A stretch of DNA of 64,000 nt from Lepidodermella squamata. Lineage: Eukaryota; Gastrotricha. The notes under the pieces are model-generated. The model ran no database searches. It was not told where the DNA came from and saw nothing but the letters and a program-made list of their open reading frames with translations. The translations under genes were made by a program, and so were the position numbers. The stretch lies in assembly GCA_047495785.1 (NCBI GenBank), contig JBLDXI010000017.1:1922001-1986000 (forward strand). Reading direction: 5' to 3'. The first letter of the stretch is position 1; each line of letters starts with the position of its first letter. Positions 21,474 to 32,319 of this stretch are shown here, piece after piece.

Positions 21474-23309
21474 ATGTATTCACCATCACTTCTTTATCTC
21501 GGCATTCCGGAATTTATCGGGAAAATAATGTTACATAAAATACTAGGATGGTGCACTGTTCTATTTTTTATCGTATCATCGCTCATTCTCACCGCGATAT
21601 CGGAAACCTCGCCATCGGAAGCCAGTAGCGAGGATGATATCAGTCATTTTGCAATATCTGGTAATAAAAATATTAATTTTTGACTGATTTATGTCGAATA
21701 ACGTGCTAATTGCAGCTCATAGCGCTGATTACCCGGAACATCTATTGCTGAAACGGCTGACCGATCGCAGTTCGTACAGCAGGCTGGTGAAGCCTAACAA
21801 CAAACACAGTCCTAACAACACTTTAATCGTCCGGTCGCGGTTGTACATGATTCGAATACAGGAAATCGACGAGGCCACTGAGACTTTAAGATCTTCGATA
21901 AGAGTCCAACTGGTAATTTTTCAAAAATTGTTATCACGAATTTCATTAGGCTGATTTAGACCTGGCGAGATCCTACGTTATCATGGTCTCCTCAACAATA
22001 CGGCGGGCTGAAAGAGTTGGTAGTACCGAGTAATTTACTCTGGCTGCCTCCGATGCAAATCTCAAACGCCGTGGACACTGCCGAAGATGTGTTACGTGAC
22101 ACTAATTTCCCACTCCGGCTTCACTTTGATGGCAATGTCTGGTACCACCCAACCGGGAAAGTGGCCACTCGTTGCAAATTCGATCACACATTCTTCCCGT
22201 ACGACTCTCAGCGATGTGTCATCATCGTAGAATCGGCGATCTATCAAGAACGTGAACTGAAGCTAGCAATTAGAGCTGACGATCAGCAATCAGCTGTTTC
22301 GCTCGGAATGCTCGCGGAAAATGGTATTTTAATAATTAAATTTAAAATGAATTTAAACTAAAATTTTATTTAATACGTGAACTTTAATTTTATTAATAAT
22401 AATAAATAATAATTTTATATAATATTTTAAAATATTCCAAATTTTTCTGAAATTCTATTTGCAGATGTTTGGGACTTGCTCGAGGAGGGAGTCGGAGGAT
22501 TTTCGACGTCTTATAAGACTGGTTTTCGAACTTCGTTCAGCCGAATCCACTTCGTCATTGTCATGCGCCGCCGATCAGCATTTTTCGCTATTACAGTAAT
22601 AATTCCAGCTGTTCTACTTGCTGCTATCACCCTCCTAAATTACCTCGTCCCAGTTCACTACAACGACCGGCCTATTCAAGCAGTGACAACCTTAACAGCT
22701 GTAGCGTTGTTCGAATTGATGATAGCGGAAAAATTGCCTAAAAATTCCGCAAATTGCTACCTTAATATTTACATCACTGTCATTTTGTGCTCGTCGGCTT
22801 TTACTATTCTTATGACCAGTATCTGCCTGGCTATCATCGACCCGGGACGATTTATTTCCGCGCCTTGGGGTATTCCGGATTTGATCGCCGCAATAAGACG
22901 CTGCTGGGCGAGACGAAGTGAAAATTCGCCGACATTTTCGCGTGATTTACGAGGTTGGGTACCTGATTTCAACGACACGCCTAGCACTTCAAAATCTGCC
23001 CAAATTCGTCGGCGTGATTCATTAAGCCGTCGGAGAGCAATGTTGAAGCTCCGGCATGGCGTATACCCGGCTCGCTATTTCCAGCGCCAGAAGGCGAAAT
23101 CTCAACGAATAGCGAATAGGAGACGGCTAGCTAAATCGAAATCGGCGTGGATGATGGCCTACGCCGCTAACTGGATTGGTTTCGGGGTCTGCCTAGTCGC
23201 ACTCATCGTTGTGCCTGTGTTTGCCTTTTTTCATAGATTAATATCTGAGGAAAAACTTTCCTATCAAGATTTCGAAGCTGGGGCAGCTGTGCATTATTAC
23301 GGGGAATAA
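21474..23309 (+). CDS. Cys-loop ligand-gated ion channel subunit (nicotinic-like)
   Basis: Exons 21474-21660, 21716-21912, 21960-22323 and 22465-23309; 530 aa from the first ATG. The ATG at 21528 would give a cleaner signal peptide (ILGWCTVLFFIVSSLI) and may be the real start. The Cys-loop is C200-C214 with exactly 13 intervening residues (KFDHTFFPYDSQR). Four membrane segments follow at about 290-313, 318-340, 348-372 and near 500-520. The M1-M2 junction carries Asp at -1', typical of cation-selective channels. M2 position 9', nearly always Leu, is Thr327, and 15' is Glu. The adjacent-Cys pair of alpha subunits is absent, so it is a non-alpha type. The M3-M4 loop is Arg/Ser-rich. Intron 3 (141 bp) is AT-rich. 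Confidence 0.85.
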
Positions 23310-23355
23310 ACGCGATTTTTTTATTAAACATCTCAACAATTTATATTTAAGATTT

Positions 23356-26011
23356 TCATTGTAAAAATTTCCCGACCAGGTGTTTGAGTCGACTCGGCCT
23401 GATAGATGCCCAATTGAGGCGAAATCCGGCGCCATTGAAGCGATTGTCGGTTTTGAATACAACGCGAACATTGCTGCTTTGTAGAATCATGTTTTTCGGC
23501 CGCCGTTCGCCGCAAACTTTGCCAGCCAGCTCAAAATAAACAGCCGCCTCGCTATTATCTACTGTCTGATTCACGCCGGTTGTTTCTACATAGAAAGCCA
23601 GCGAATCGTACCGGCAATCCGATGACCCATTTACACCGGGTTCAATGTAGAAAATGTCGTTGAAAGCAATTGCTACGTACTGTAAAATTGATGAAAAATT
23701 AAGGAAGATTGCGAGCAAGGAAGAAACTCACATCACCCTCGGGAGCGCTGATGTCCCATATGCAGGTGAGGCGATTTTCGTAATTGCACGGGTAATGCAA
23801 GCTCCAGAAGCTTCCATCAGTTCCTTCTTGGTTCTTCGAATTGAAGCAGCCACTGTCGTCGCCTAGCAACGGCGCGCGGTCCCAAGAGAAGCCGTAATGA
23901 ACGCGGTCGTCATCGAAGCCCAAATCAGATGGGGAAATTTCGTTCAATTTCGCCAATTTAGCAGCAGAATCATCTAAGAAAAAATATTAATTTCGAGAAC
24001 AAATTCAACAGTTTTTCCTTACTTTCAAGACAGTAGCCTAAGGCTCGCCAGTAACCGCTTTGGAAGTCGCAAATAACTTCGTCGCTTATCATGACTGAAT
24101 AGCCGATGTCGCATTTCAGCTTTCGAACACCTTTTTCCATCGCAATGCGGCCATGTCGCGTGAATCGAGCTGTGACGCAGTCTTTCCCAGCCGACCGAAA
24201 CATGTCATCGTCATCCGACCCTTGTTTCATGCAGTTACCAGGCTGGCTCCACCTGCCGGCGTTGCAGAATACGGTCTCGGGTCCAGCGAGTAAGTAACCG
24301 GTTTGACAGCGTAGTCGTTTCCGAGCTGAAGCGCTGGTGTAGTAGGGCTTGTCGTCGACTAATTCCCCATTTGGGATATCAGGTAGTGGGCCACATTCGT
24401 CGCCAATCATACCGCCGATCGTGTAAGGGTGGAACATACCCGGCTGATTAGGCGCGATGCATTTGCCTGGAATGGACCAATGTCCGAATTGAGAACAAAC
24501 GATGGAATCGGCCCCGTTTAGGACAAAACCAGGTTTGCAGTAGATTCGCCGCACGTCACCGGGGGAATTCCCGCCAATCGCTGCTTGGCCATTCGGCACG
24601 AAAGGATCGGGTATACAAGTTGCGGGCGAGTAGTCCGGATTAGGACCGGGTTGGAATAGCCCGGCTCGGTTTGGTGCCAAGTCGTAGCCTAGCGGTGGAC
24701 GTAATGCTTGTTGCTGCCCCATTCCAAGTCCCATGCCAGCGCCCATTCCAGCGCCCATTCCAGCGCCTAATCCAGCGCCCATTCCAGCGCCTAATCCAGC
24801 GCCCATTCCAGCGCCTAATCCAGCGCCCATTCCAGCGCCCATTCCAGACATCGGCATTCCGAAGTTCGAGGACAAATCGGGTCGGCGGGGAGGGAAATTG
24901 CCGATTCCTGGGTTGTACCTCTCCTCATTATTGGGGCTGGACTCTTTAAGGGGAAGATGGAAAATAATTTGCGATATTCAACAGGTGCAACTAACTTTTA
25001 CAAGTTCCTGCGGAGGTCCAAACTCCGAACCTAGAGCATTCAATGAAATCAGGACCTTGCAATTCGAAATCAGGCCGGCACATAACAATTCGACGCTCCC
25101 CAATATCGGAAGGTCCAGGTGTGATGTAGCCATTTTCGACGACAGGCTCAGCTCCGCATTCTAAAAAATGGCGGTTTTTTTTAATTTTTCGATATAAATC
25201 ACTTACTTGTTATTCCTCCGTCTCGAAATTCGACCGGTTTACAGGGTCCGACCGGGTTAGTCCAGTTGAAAACTTGCCTCAAGCAGACAGCCTCGCCGAG
25301 AGATTCGCCAGAAAGTTCGAACTTGTTTGCGCAAACCAAGCGAATTCGAACCCCAGCCGGCGCTATTGAACCTGGTTTGAACGGCCTCGGAGATGCTACC
25401 TGGTGGCCAGCTCGGGATTGAATAGCGTAGACCAAGCCATTCGGCGTTGTAGGAACTCGGCAGCCAGGTGGCGGTGTGGGCTGGGCCGTTGTTCGAACTG
25501 TTGTTGTGTACAAGCCAGGATTTTTCTTCAGCTCATCCAATCTCAAACCTGTGCGGTAAAAATCCGAATTTATTTGAATCCAGCTATTTTTTAATATAAA
25601 TTAAGGGTGATTAATAATAACGTTAAACATTCTTGTCAGACATTTTCCAATCTGCGCCGACCATTCGCCGGTGTCTAGGCATACAACGGGGACGTCATCG
25701 GTTACAACCAGGCGATAACTGGCGTGGCAGAAGATGAAAACCTCGGTTCCTGGCATCACGTATGTCCCGTTCGGCAGCGGACCATCGGTGATGACACCGC
25801 TAGACCGGCTGTTTGCCGCTAGAGTTACAACATTGGCATTCGTTATGACTGGCAGTAAACAAAATTGTTGTCGGATGACGGGTAGTTGTGTAGAAGATGA
25901 ATTCAGCGCAACTTGGTCGATCTCTTCAACCTGCTTCGCATTAGGTAATAAGCTTTCAGAAGCTATCGCCGTTGCGAGTAATATAACAAAAAATATCGCT
26001 GATTCGCGCAT
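23356..26011 (-). CDS. Secreted six-sushi, Gly-Met repeat, CUB protein
   Basis: Six exons: 26011-25642, 25548-25207, 25160-24996, 24943-24023, 23973-23732 and 23679-23356; 787 aa. A signal peptide is at 1-18. Sushi domains lie in exon 1, exon 2, exon 3 and three in exon 4. Before the fourth sushi there is a low-complexity run of Gly-Met/Leu-Gly-Ala units encoded by a 12-bp tandem repeat. A CUB domain (about 600-760) spans exons 5-6, with the usual YPCNYENRLTC start and KVCGERRPKN segment. The first intron (93 bp) uses a weak donor (AAAT/GTCTGA); it is preferred because it keeps the last Cys of sushi 1. The gene is convergent with the channel gene, only 46 bp between stop codons, with opposing AATAAA signals in that gap. 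Probably an extracellular complement-like or matrix protein. Confidence 0.8.
24735..24846. repeat. 12-bp coding minisatellite (Gly-Met/Leu-Gly-Ala)
   Basis: About nine units alternating GCGCCCATTCCA and GCGCCTAATCCA on the plus strand. On the minus strand they encode G-M-G-A and G-L-G-A within the six-sushi gene. Unit number is likely variable between individuals. Confidence 0.9.
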
Positions 26012-26359
26012 AAATGTCGTGGAAAATAATTATTGAAAACTGCAACGAGAAAATTCACAACTAAATTTCGAGTTTAAAATTATTGGACGTTTCACGGTTT
26101 CAACAGCTGCTGATTAATACAACAGCAAATATTGACAAAATAATGGTGATCCTCAACACGTGGCACACTTCTTACCTGCACTTTTCAAAATGACCCTTAT
26201 AAGGGTGATTATCAGGGCGTGGTTGAAGCCAAGAACCGTTTTTCGCGCTTTTTTAACTCGACTAGAAAATTCGGAATACTCGTCTAATTCCACTTTTCAC
26301 TTTTCACTTGCCGATTAAAGTGCGATTTTATGTCTGCTTTTTCAATTTCTAAATCAACA
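26012..26359. other. Upstream region of the six-sushi gene
   Basis: About 350 bp between that gene's start and the foldback element. No feature other than an AT-rich composition was seen. Confidence 0.4.
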
Positions 26360-26369
26360 CCCATAGCGA
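26360..26369. repeat. Left target-site duplication CCCATAGCGA
   Basis: Perfect 10-bp direct repeat of 27301-27310; neighbouring bases on both sides differ, so the duplication is exactly 10 bp. Confidence 0.75.
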
Positions 26370-26575
26370 GAAGAAACCTTTTTTCAGCAGCAGATTTCTT
26401 TTTTCAGCAGCAGAATACTTTTTTCTGCAGCAGATACTTTTCCCAGCAGCAGATACTTTTTTCTGCAGCAGATTATACTTTTTTCAGCAGCAAATTTCAA
26501 AATATCGATTTTCATTAAAAAAATGTAACCATTTTGATAGACACGCTTTCCTGAGTTCAAATATGTATACATATA

Positions 26576-26972
26576 CATAACTGCGCACTTCGGGCGTTTG
26601 CCCTTTTGATGAATGGCTCGCAGGAGGATCATATCACTATGCGGCAGCAAGTAGTGGAGTGGATGATGGCAAATGAAGATGATTTGATGCCGTTTATGGC
26701 CGGTGTTACTGAGAAGGAGTCTCCTGGGCGTGGTTACACCAAGAACGATTCTATTGCAGTACAGAAACTGAGGCGCCCAGGCTATTGGGCAGGTAATGAG
26801 GCCCTATTCGCCTTGACGAACGTCCACGGCGTTTCAATCTTGATTTCAAAGATTTCAATCTTGCTGTTTTCAGTAAAGACGATGATTTTAACGCCGTAGA
26901 CGTTCGTCAAGGCGAATAGGGACTATATCCTTGTTTTACACGGGTGCACACTACATGGCCCTAGGCCGCTGA
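26576..26972 (+). pseudogene. OTU-family cysteine protease-like fragment inside the foldback element
   Basis: An open frame gives HNCALRAFALLMNGSQEDH (family: DGNCLFRA.....GSQ..H), then RQQVVEWMMANEDDLMPFM, then PGYWAGNEALFALTNVHG, which follow the OTU order including the catalytic Cys and the G-W-G/A-G-N segment. After a frame change near 26860 come VFSKDDDFNAVDVRQG and a stop, then in a third frame FYTGAHYMAL carrying the catalytic His motif. Two frame breaks and loss of the leading Asp-Gly indicate a dead gene. OTU proteases cleave ubiquitin chains and are carried by several transposon types. Confidence 0.65.
26802..26921. repeat. 32-bp inverted repeat (hairpin) inside the OTU-like segment
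   Basis: Positions 26802-26833 and 26890-26921 are reverse complements at 31 of 32 bases, with a 56-bp loop that itself contains the direct repeat TTTCAATCTTG. Both arms lie in protein-like sequence (LFALTNVHGV and NAVDVRQG). Confidence 0.85.
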
Positions 26973-27300
26973 ATTTTTCTTGATAGAACAGACTGAATTA
27001 ACTGACTTTCCATTCTCTGATGTTGTTAAATCTAATAAGAGTAATGACGAGTATATGGAAATAAATCATTTTAGGCGCGGTTGCTGCTTATAACGAAATA
27101 TGTATACATATTTGAACTCAGGAAAGCGTGTCTATCAAAATGGTTACATTTTTTTAATGAAAATCGATATTTTGAAATTTGCTGCTGAAAAAAGTATAAT
27201 CTGCTGCTGAAAAAAGTATCTGCTGCTGGGAAAAGTATCTGCTGCAGAAAAAAGTATTCTGCTGCTGAAAAAAGAAATCTGCTGCAGAAAAAAGAGCTAT

Positions 27301-27310
27301 CCCATAGCGA
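27301..27310. repeat. Right target-site duplication CCCATAGCGA
   Basis: Pairs with 26360-26369; see the foldback element. Confidence 0.75.
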
Positions 27311-29527
27311 TGGCCATGTACCTTGACTAAAATCGAGTGACTAATCAATCATTATAAAATATGAAACGAACCTCGTCAACAAAAATTAAAAAAAGGACGT
27401 CTGGCAAAAGGTCCCAAACGACAGCGAGTTTCCGAATTGACAAGAAGATTCTCCCAAACTTGACAGCTTGCGGGACACTGAATTTTGACACATCGGGTAG
27501 CTTTTAATTTGGAACTTTAATTGTTCGCACCCTTGCCATGCCTACATTGCAAGTTCAGTGATGCGTATCAAAAACTATTCAGAGAGATGCCCGTCGCCTG
27601 AGCTTTATTAGCCGTTTCAGTTTGTCCTAGACGTACGCAATTAGGAGAATCAGCGCGTCTGGAAAATGATGCGGTAACTATGATACGACAAAATTCCTAT
27701 TTCTGTATAAGTATATTTGGCTGAGGTGAACTGTTCCAGCAACGAGTTCATACAAAAGCAAGTATGTGATGCTATTTATAACCGTGATAGTTCGGAAAAC
27801 TGTTGCGTACCATTTCAGCTAATATTCGAAATATTCGCCGCGATTTAGTCGGACGCATCTCGTTCGAATTAAATAAGATGTTCCTGTTCATAGGAAAAGT
27901 CTGCGACAATGTCTGAGCAAACTGCTCTAATTGATTATCAGAATAATATAAGTAATTATAAGCCAGTCGGGTGATAGTGTGACCTTTCAGTTTTGCTGAT
28001 CGAGGCCGATCGAGCAAATTTTGTGATCTCGTTCTGGCACGAGTCGTAATACTGCAATTTTCTCAGGTCACACCTGAGATTCCACGTCAAATGACCTACT
28101 TATTTGATTGATCAAAAATGCTTCGCCGCCAAATTCCTAATTTGCACCATTCGTAAAGATCCATGTCACCCACTTTTATTTCGCGGGATAAGCTAACCTA
28201 ATTCGTTATAGGAATAGCATGCAATCACACGCTTGCAGATGAGTGCAACGTTATAGAATGACTCCTTGACTCCCTTGAAAGTTTCTTCAACTTTTAGGTA
28301 GTTTATTTCCGTTGTTTTTCTCACTTGTTCAGTAAAAACAATCAGTGCCGGATTAACCTTCGGGAGGCCCCTGGGCAAAATCCGTTTAGCGGCCCCTCTT
28401 CCTATTATTCCGCGAAAGCTCGATTTTATTTACACGTCGAACTGTAGAAAAACAATCTTTCATCTTTCAAGAACCCAAACCGCTACTTGATTTTAACTGC
28501 GACGCTTACCTTTTCAACGAGTCAAACTCGAGGTGATAATGAATCGAAAATTCGTCATGGCGTTCGCGAATAGCTTATTTGGACTACTTATATTTGCCAA
28601 GTTTCGACACTCGCAGGTGTCATCTTTAGGCCATGGTTTAAACAAAGACTCTATTTAGACTTTCCTGTTAGTTCTAAGTTCAGAATAAAAGGAATCAAAT
28701 TGGTTTCCTCGCGTTATTGTTTTTTCACTGTACGTTTTTCTCTCCAATTTTTAACCAGGGTATAGAAGGGAGAAAATAAAAATAGACATATTGTCCAGAT
28801 CACGCTACACCCTGGGTAAACATGGTGGGTATAATTTCTAGTGTAAAGCCATTATTGAATCAGAAACCGCCATGGGTTAATCCCTGAACTTCCTATTAAT
28901 ATTACAGTATTCAAATTTCATTCGATATTTTTAGGCTATAAATTGCCCACAAGTAATCAACCTCCGATGAGTAGGTTGTTTTTGTATTGCGGCTTTACAC
29001 GGATATTAATAACATATGACCAAAATTAGGACGTTGAACATTCTGGCTTTAGCTATATATTATTCGAGCTTCTGTTGTCCAATGCCCGTAGTACAAAAGG
29101 TCTTCGAACAATCATCATCATGACCTTATCTAAATTTATTGGGAAACCCTGATGTGCATGAAACCCGATTGCGGAAACCTACGTAAAGCTTGAAATTCCA
29201 CTCGATGTCACGATGTCCTGAGAAGGGTAGATATGACACTGAATTAGCCGTTTCGCATAAACACCCTAATAAATAGCCTCGATCATAAAATTATCGCTCG
29301 CGCAGTCGCGAATAGCAGCTTACGTTATGTGCACTTTTAATAGTCTCGAAAGTCGACCCTGTGTTTCCGCAAGAGGTGCAGTATCTAGGCTATAACTTCC
29401 GTTGCCAAGTCTCTGAAACGGATGTTGATATAGCTGCATGCTTATACAGCCTTTTTCTAAATAGCGCACATGAATGCCACTTAATCATCACCGCCCTAAA
29501 TCTGATTTAATTTGACTATACAGCAGG
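27311..29527. other. Gene-poor 2.2-kb intergenic stretch
   Basis: No exon with splice and domain support was found. A hAT-like terminus remnant at 28343-28380 is listed separately. The remainder is AT-rich single-copy-looking sequence that includes the promoter of the receptor at 29528. Confidence 0.45.
28343..28380. mobile_element. Possible hAT-like transposon end remnant
   Basis: CAGTGCCGGATTAACC followed by CGGGAGGCCCCTGGGCAA resembles the CAG(T/G)GCCGG-type terminal inverted repeats of hAT elements. No partner repeat or transposase was found nearby, so only a solo end is suspected. Confidence 0.3.
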
Positions 29528-30730
29528 ATGCTTAATTACCCGTTAGTGAGTGAAATTGTTTTTGAATCTGCAACTCCTGATTATCCACTATCTTCGACTA
29601 TGGAAACAATATCTTCTCTCGATGATTGGATAACATCGCTAGAGCAAACTGGTTACTTCAATACAAGCATTCAAGAATTCACACCATCTACTCAGCCAGC
29701 AGTTTGGTCGAATCGGGACTGCTTGATATTAGTCCTTTTTTCCACCGACTGCTTGTTGAACTTGATCCTATTAACTGCTCTTGTCATTCAGCAACGAAGA
29801 AAATCTGGAGCTTCCTTAACTCGTACGCTGTCACCAAACTCCGATTTTGCTGTAAATCAGCCGAGAGTCGTTGTTATAGGACACACGCAACCGCAATTTT
29901 CGATTGTCAACACAAGGCAGCGTTATTTCGTCGCGACTCTGGCTATTTCCAACATAATTGCAGGTTTTGGGGTGCTTTCTGAAAAATTCTTACCCCATCT
30001 CGGGATACCTTTTCTTTGCAATGAATTGCCTCGAGTCGCGTGTCTCAAACTGGCGAATTTTCAAATCCTGACTTCACTTGCAGGATGCTCCATCGACCAT
30101 TTCTACGCAATTCTTCGGCCTTTGCTACATCGAACTAGATCGGCTTTCCTAACCAGGAGATACAGGCTAGCGACAGTTTTGACTTGGTCAATAGGCGCTG
30201 GGCTTTTTCTCTCAGACTTTATAATGCCATTATTCCCGAACGAACAGTGCTTGGATGGGAATGACTGGGCTTCTTCTGTTTCGGATTTGAGGAGTCTGTG
30301 CAATATGATAATTTGCAACAACAACGACTACATCGAGGGGGCTCAGTTTCTTCTCTGGATTCCTTCTATCATCACGATATTGATATGCTACTTCCGCCTG
30401 TTGATCTTCTTCCTACGGACTAGAATCGGTCCATGCCGGAGTGAAGACAGCAACATCAGCCGGACAGCGGAGAGTTCATCGGTCAAGGGAGTTCTGTTAA
30501 CTTCCTTTATTCTTATCACATTTGCTGTAACCTGGTTGCCGTACATTTTCTTCGAGATCGTTGCACCATTTACGGCTTCTTTCTTCGAAGATGCTCCTTA
30601 TTTCTCGGCTTCATTTCTAGACTCCATTCGTTCTGTGACTGAAATGCTACTGATGTCCTTCAGCTGTTTAACGCCTATCATTTACGGCGTTAACTTACTT
30701 ACAAAACCTAGCAACAAGTCGAGGAGATGA
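29528..30730 (+). CDS. Rhodopsin-like GPCR (orphan), intronless
   Basis: Single exon of 400 aa with about 60 extracellular residues (several Asn-glycosylation sequons) and seven hydrophobic segments. First cytoplasmic loop is unusually long (about 40 residues). TM2 has LAISNIIAG, TM3 ends SIDHFYAIL where class A normally has DRY, TM6 has TWLPYIFFE in place of CWLP, and TM7 ends TPIIYG in place of NPxxY. These place it in class A, but ligand type cannot be inferred. It does not share the CTLPLH signature of the minus-strand receptor family that follows. The TTG/ATG region at 29528 gives the first Met in frame. Confidence 0.75.
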   Translation: MLNYPLVSEIVFESATPDYPLSSTMETISSLDDWITSLEQTGYFNTSIQEFTPSTQPAVWSNRDCLILVLFSTDCLLNLILLTALVIQQRRKSGASLTRTLSPNSDFAVNQPRVVVIGHTQPQFSIVNTRQRYFVATLAISNIIAGFGVLSEKFLPHLGIPFLCNELPRVACLKLANFQILTSLAGCSIDHFYAILRPLLHRTRSAFLTRRYRLATVLTWSIGAGLFLSDFIMPLFPNEQCLDGNDWASSVSDLRSLCNMIICNNNDYIEGAQFLLWIPSIITILICYFRLLIFFLRTRIGPCRSEDSNISRTAESSSVKGVLLTSFILITFAVTWLPYIFFEIVAPFTASFFEDAPYFSASFLDSIRSVTEMLLMSFSCLTPIIYGVNLLTKPSNKSRR

Positions 30731-31146
30731 ATAAAAACTTTGTTAATTAACTAGACATGTTGTTAATTTCACTTCCTGACAAATTCCTACCTTGGGATTA
30801 ACGGACATTTTGTTCCAGACAGTAGATGATCGTTTTTATGGTTGGCTCTGCGAAATGGAGGGTGGATAATTAAATGACAGATTAACGGCTGAATGGTGAA
30901 CTTGATTTCTTTCCAAAGCCGCAGCGTCTATATTATATTGATTTTCACCAACTTTTTAATGACGCATCAAATGTCAATCAAAATCTGAGGTGGGTAGTAA
31001 AAATTGAATTTACGGCGCCACTCTTATGTGGGCGTTTCGTTTAGCAGTAACGGACAGACAATTTTTCTAAAAACTGATATCATTTATTTGTTACAGAAAA
31101 CGATACTAAGACAAGACAAACGGGGACGTAGTACAGTTTTCAGAGT
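30731..31146. other. Intergenic between convergent receptor genes
   Basis: About 415 bp with no recognisable feature; holds the 3' flanks of both receptors. Confidence 0.4.
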
Positions 31147-32319
31147 TCAGACAGGCTTTTCAGCGGATCTTGTTGCCATAACGTTACTGCGAGAGGCGAG
31201 GCTTCTAATAGTTGGATTTCTGCTGATCGCAGATGCTCCCGGCTCATTCGTAGACTCATGGCCTTGCCTGCAGCATATGCCGCTATCCTTCGGCAGAAGT
31301 AAGCTGCAAACGAAAAGATTAAAGGCGCAGTTGAGGTATATGGGCCAAGCACAAGCAAGAACAGTGTTCGATTGAAGAGTCTTCTCAGACAATGACCAAT
31401 GCTTCGCCTGATAAATAGTCAGTGCGACCATACAATTCATAGGAAGAAACGCTAATATCGTAACCGCCATTGAAACCCCCATCAAAGAATTAAGCTGGAT
31501 TTCTCGTTTTCTCGCAGAGTCCAATAGACCTCTAGTTGCAAGCGTCGATCGAATTCGATAGATGTTTAGAAAATTGTAGGCTGCAATGCCCAATGGGAAG
31601 ACGAAGGCAATAAAGGCGTAGCTGATTTCAAGTAGCCTGACTGACGGTAGCCTTGACACAGAATGAACGCACATCTCAACCATTCTTCCGTCTGTCATTT
31701 CAACTGGCTCAAGGAACAGCAGGTGGAATATGCCGTACGGAACGTACCAGAGGAGGATCGCAGCGGCAGCAGACATCAAGATGGTAATTATTAGGTATGT
31801 CAAATTAAGGGATTTGGAAATATCGAAACGAGTTATGCAGAATCGGCGCTCGATGCTTATTGACGTGTACATCAAATTTGATAGCGTTGCCGGGGACAAG
31901 AAGACACAAAGAGCAAAGCGGCATCCAAGCTCGCCGTAAATCCAATTTTCATGCATTCTAGCGAAAACCTTTGCCCCGCCAACAGCCAAAAGCAGCAAAT
32001 TACACATAACTAGAATCGTTACTAATAGGAGAAGAGAAGCTTTAACGGCACAGCTTCGACTGAAGTTGACAATCGCACACGTGTTAGTCATTATTCCAAT
32101 GAAGGAAACAATTAAGGTGAATCCAATTTCGAATTTGGCACACTCCTCGTTTGGCCGGTTGATTTGTTGGCTGTAAAGAAAATAACACTCTTCCGAGCCA
32201 TTTTTGCAGATCCATGATTCTCTGAGTGAAGGTGCCGCATCTCCTTCATTTTCAAGTGAACTTGGCTGGGAGCTGAAGCCGTAACACTCCTTAATTGATG
32301 TTAACCAGCTTCTGAGCAT
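31147..32319 (-). CDS. GPCR-like seven-transmembrane protein, intronless
   Basis: Single exon, 390 aa. The N-terminus has SWICKNGSEECYFLYSQQINRP, the same Cys-rich start found in the receptors downstream (NKSWICL, ECFFLYYQQ.NRS), so it is an outlying member of that cluster. TM3 ends TSISIERRFCI (ERR where class A has DRY). TM6 has FLPMNCMVALTI, which differs from the CTLPLH signature of the others, and TM7 lacks NPxxY (NCAFNLFVC). It is intronless while most relatives have a phase-2 intron after TM5. C-terminus is Ser/Arg-rich. Ligand unknown. Confidence 0.7.
   Translation of the reverse strand: MLRSWLTSIKECYGFSSQPSSLENEGDAAPSLRESWICKNGSEECYFLYSQQINRPNEECAKFEIGFTLIVSFIGIMTNTCAIVNFSRSCAVKASLLLLVTILVMCNLLLLAVGGAKVFARMHENWIYGELGCRFALCVFLSPATLSNLMYTSISIERRFCITRFDISKSLNLTYLIITILMSAAAAILLWYVPYGIFHLLFLEPVEMTDGRMVEMCVHSVSRLPSVRLLEISYAFIAFVFPLGIAAYNFLNIYRIRSTLATRGLLDSARKREIQLNSLMGVSMAVTILAFLPMNCMVALTIYQAKHWSLSEKTLQSNTVLACAWPIYLNCAFNLFVCSLLLPKDSGICCRQGHESTNEPGASAISRNPTIRSLASRSNVMATRSAEKPV

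Larger units (their letters stand above)
26370..27300. mobile_element. Foldback (MULE-like) transposon with 196-bp terminal inverted repeats
   Basis: Two inverted arms, 26378-26573 and 27099-27294, match over 196 bp with no indel and about two mismatches, so the insertion is recent. The outer half of each arm is a mini-repeat of CAGCAG/CTGCAG triplets separated by T-runs; the inner half is unique. The element is flanked by a perfect 10-bp direct repeat CCCATAGCGA (26360-26369 and 27301-27310), read as a target-site duplication. Long inverted repeats and a 9-10 bp duplication are typical of Mutator-like elements. Inside is a broken OTU-protease-like segment and no transposase, so it is non-autonomous. 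Confidence 0.8.

Noticed and set aside
26378-26490. Regular spaced repeats that might suggest a CRISPR-like array
   Set aside because: Units are imperfect triplet-rich pieces of a transposon arm in an animal genome; spacing is irregular and an inverted copy exists.
26330-26518. Gln/Phe-rich frame, repeated in inverted orientation at 27154-27348
   Set aside because: It is the translation of the CAGCAG-containing transposon arms; composition comes from the repeat and the frame has no start context or domain.
31004-31375. 123-codon plus-strand frame
   Set aside because: Overlaps the 3' part of the minus-strand receptor, whose domain structure is clear.
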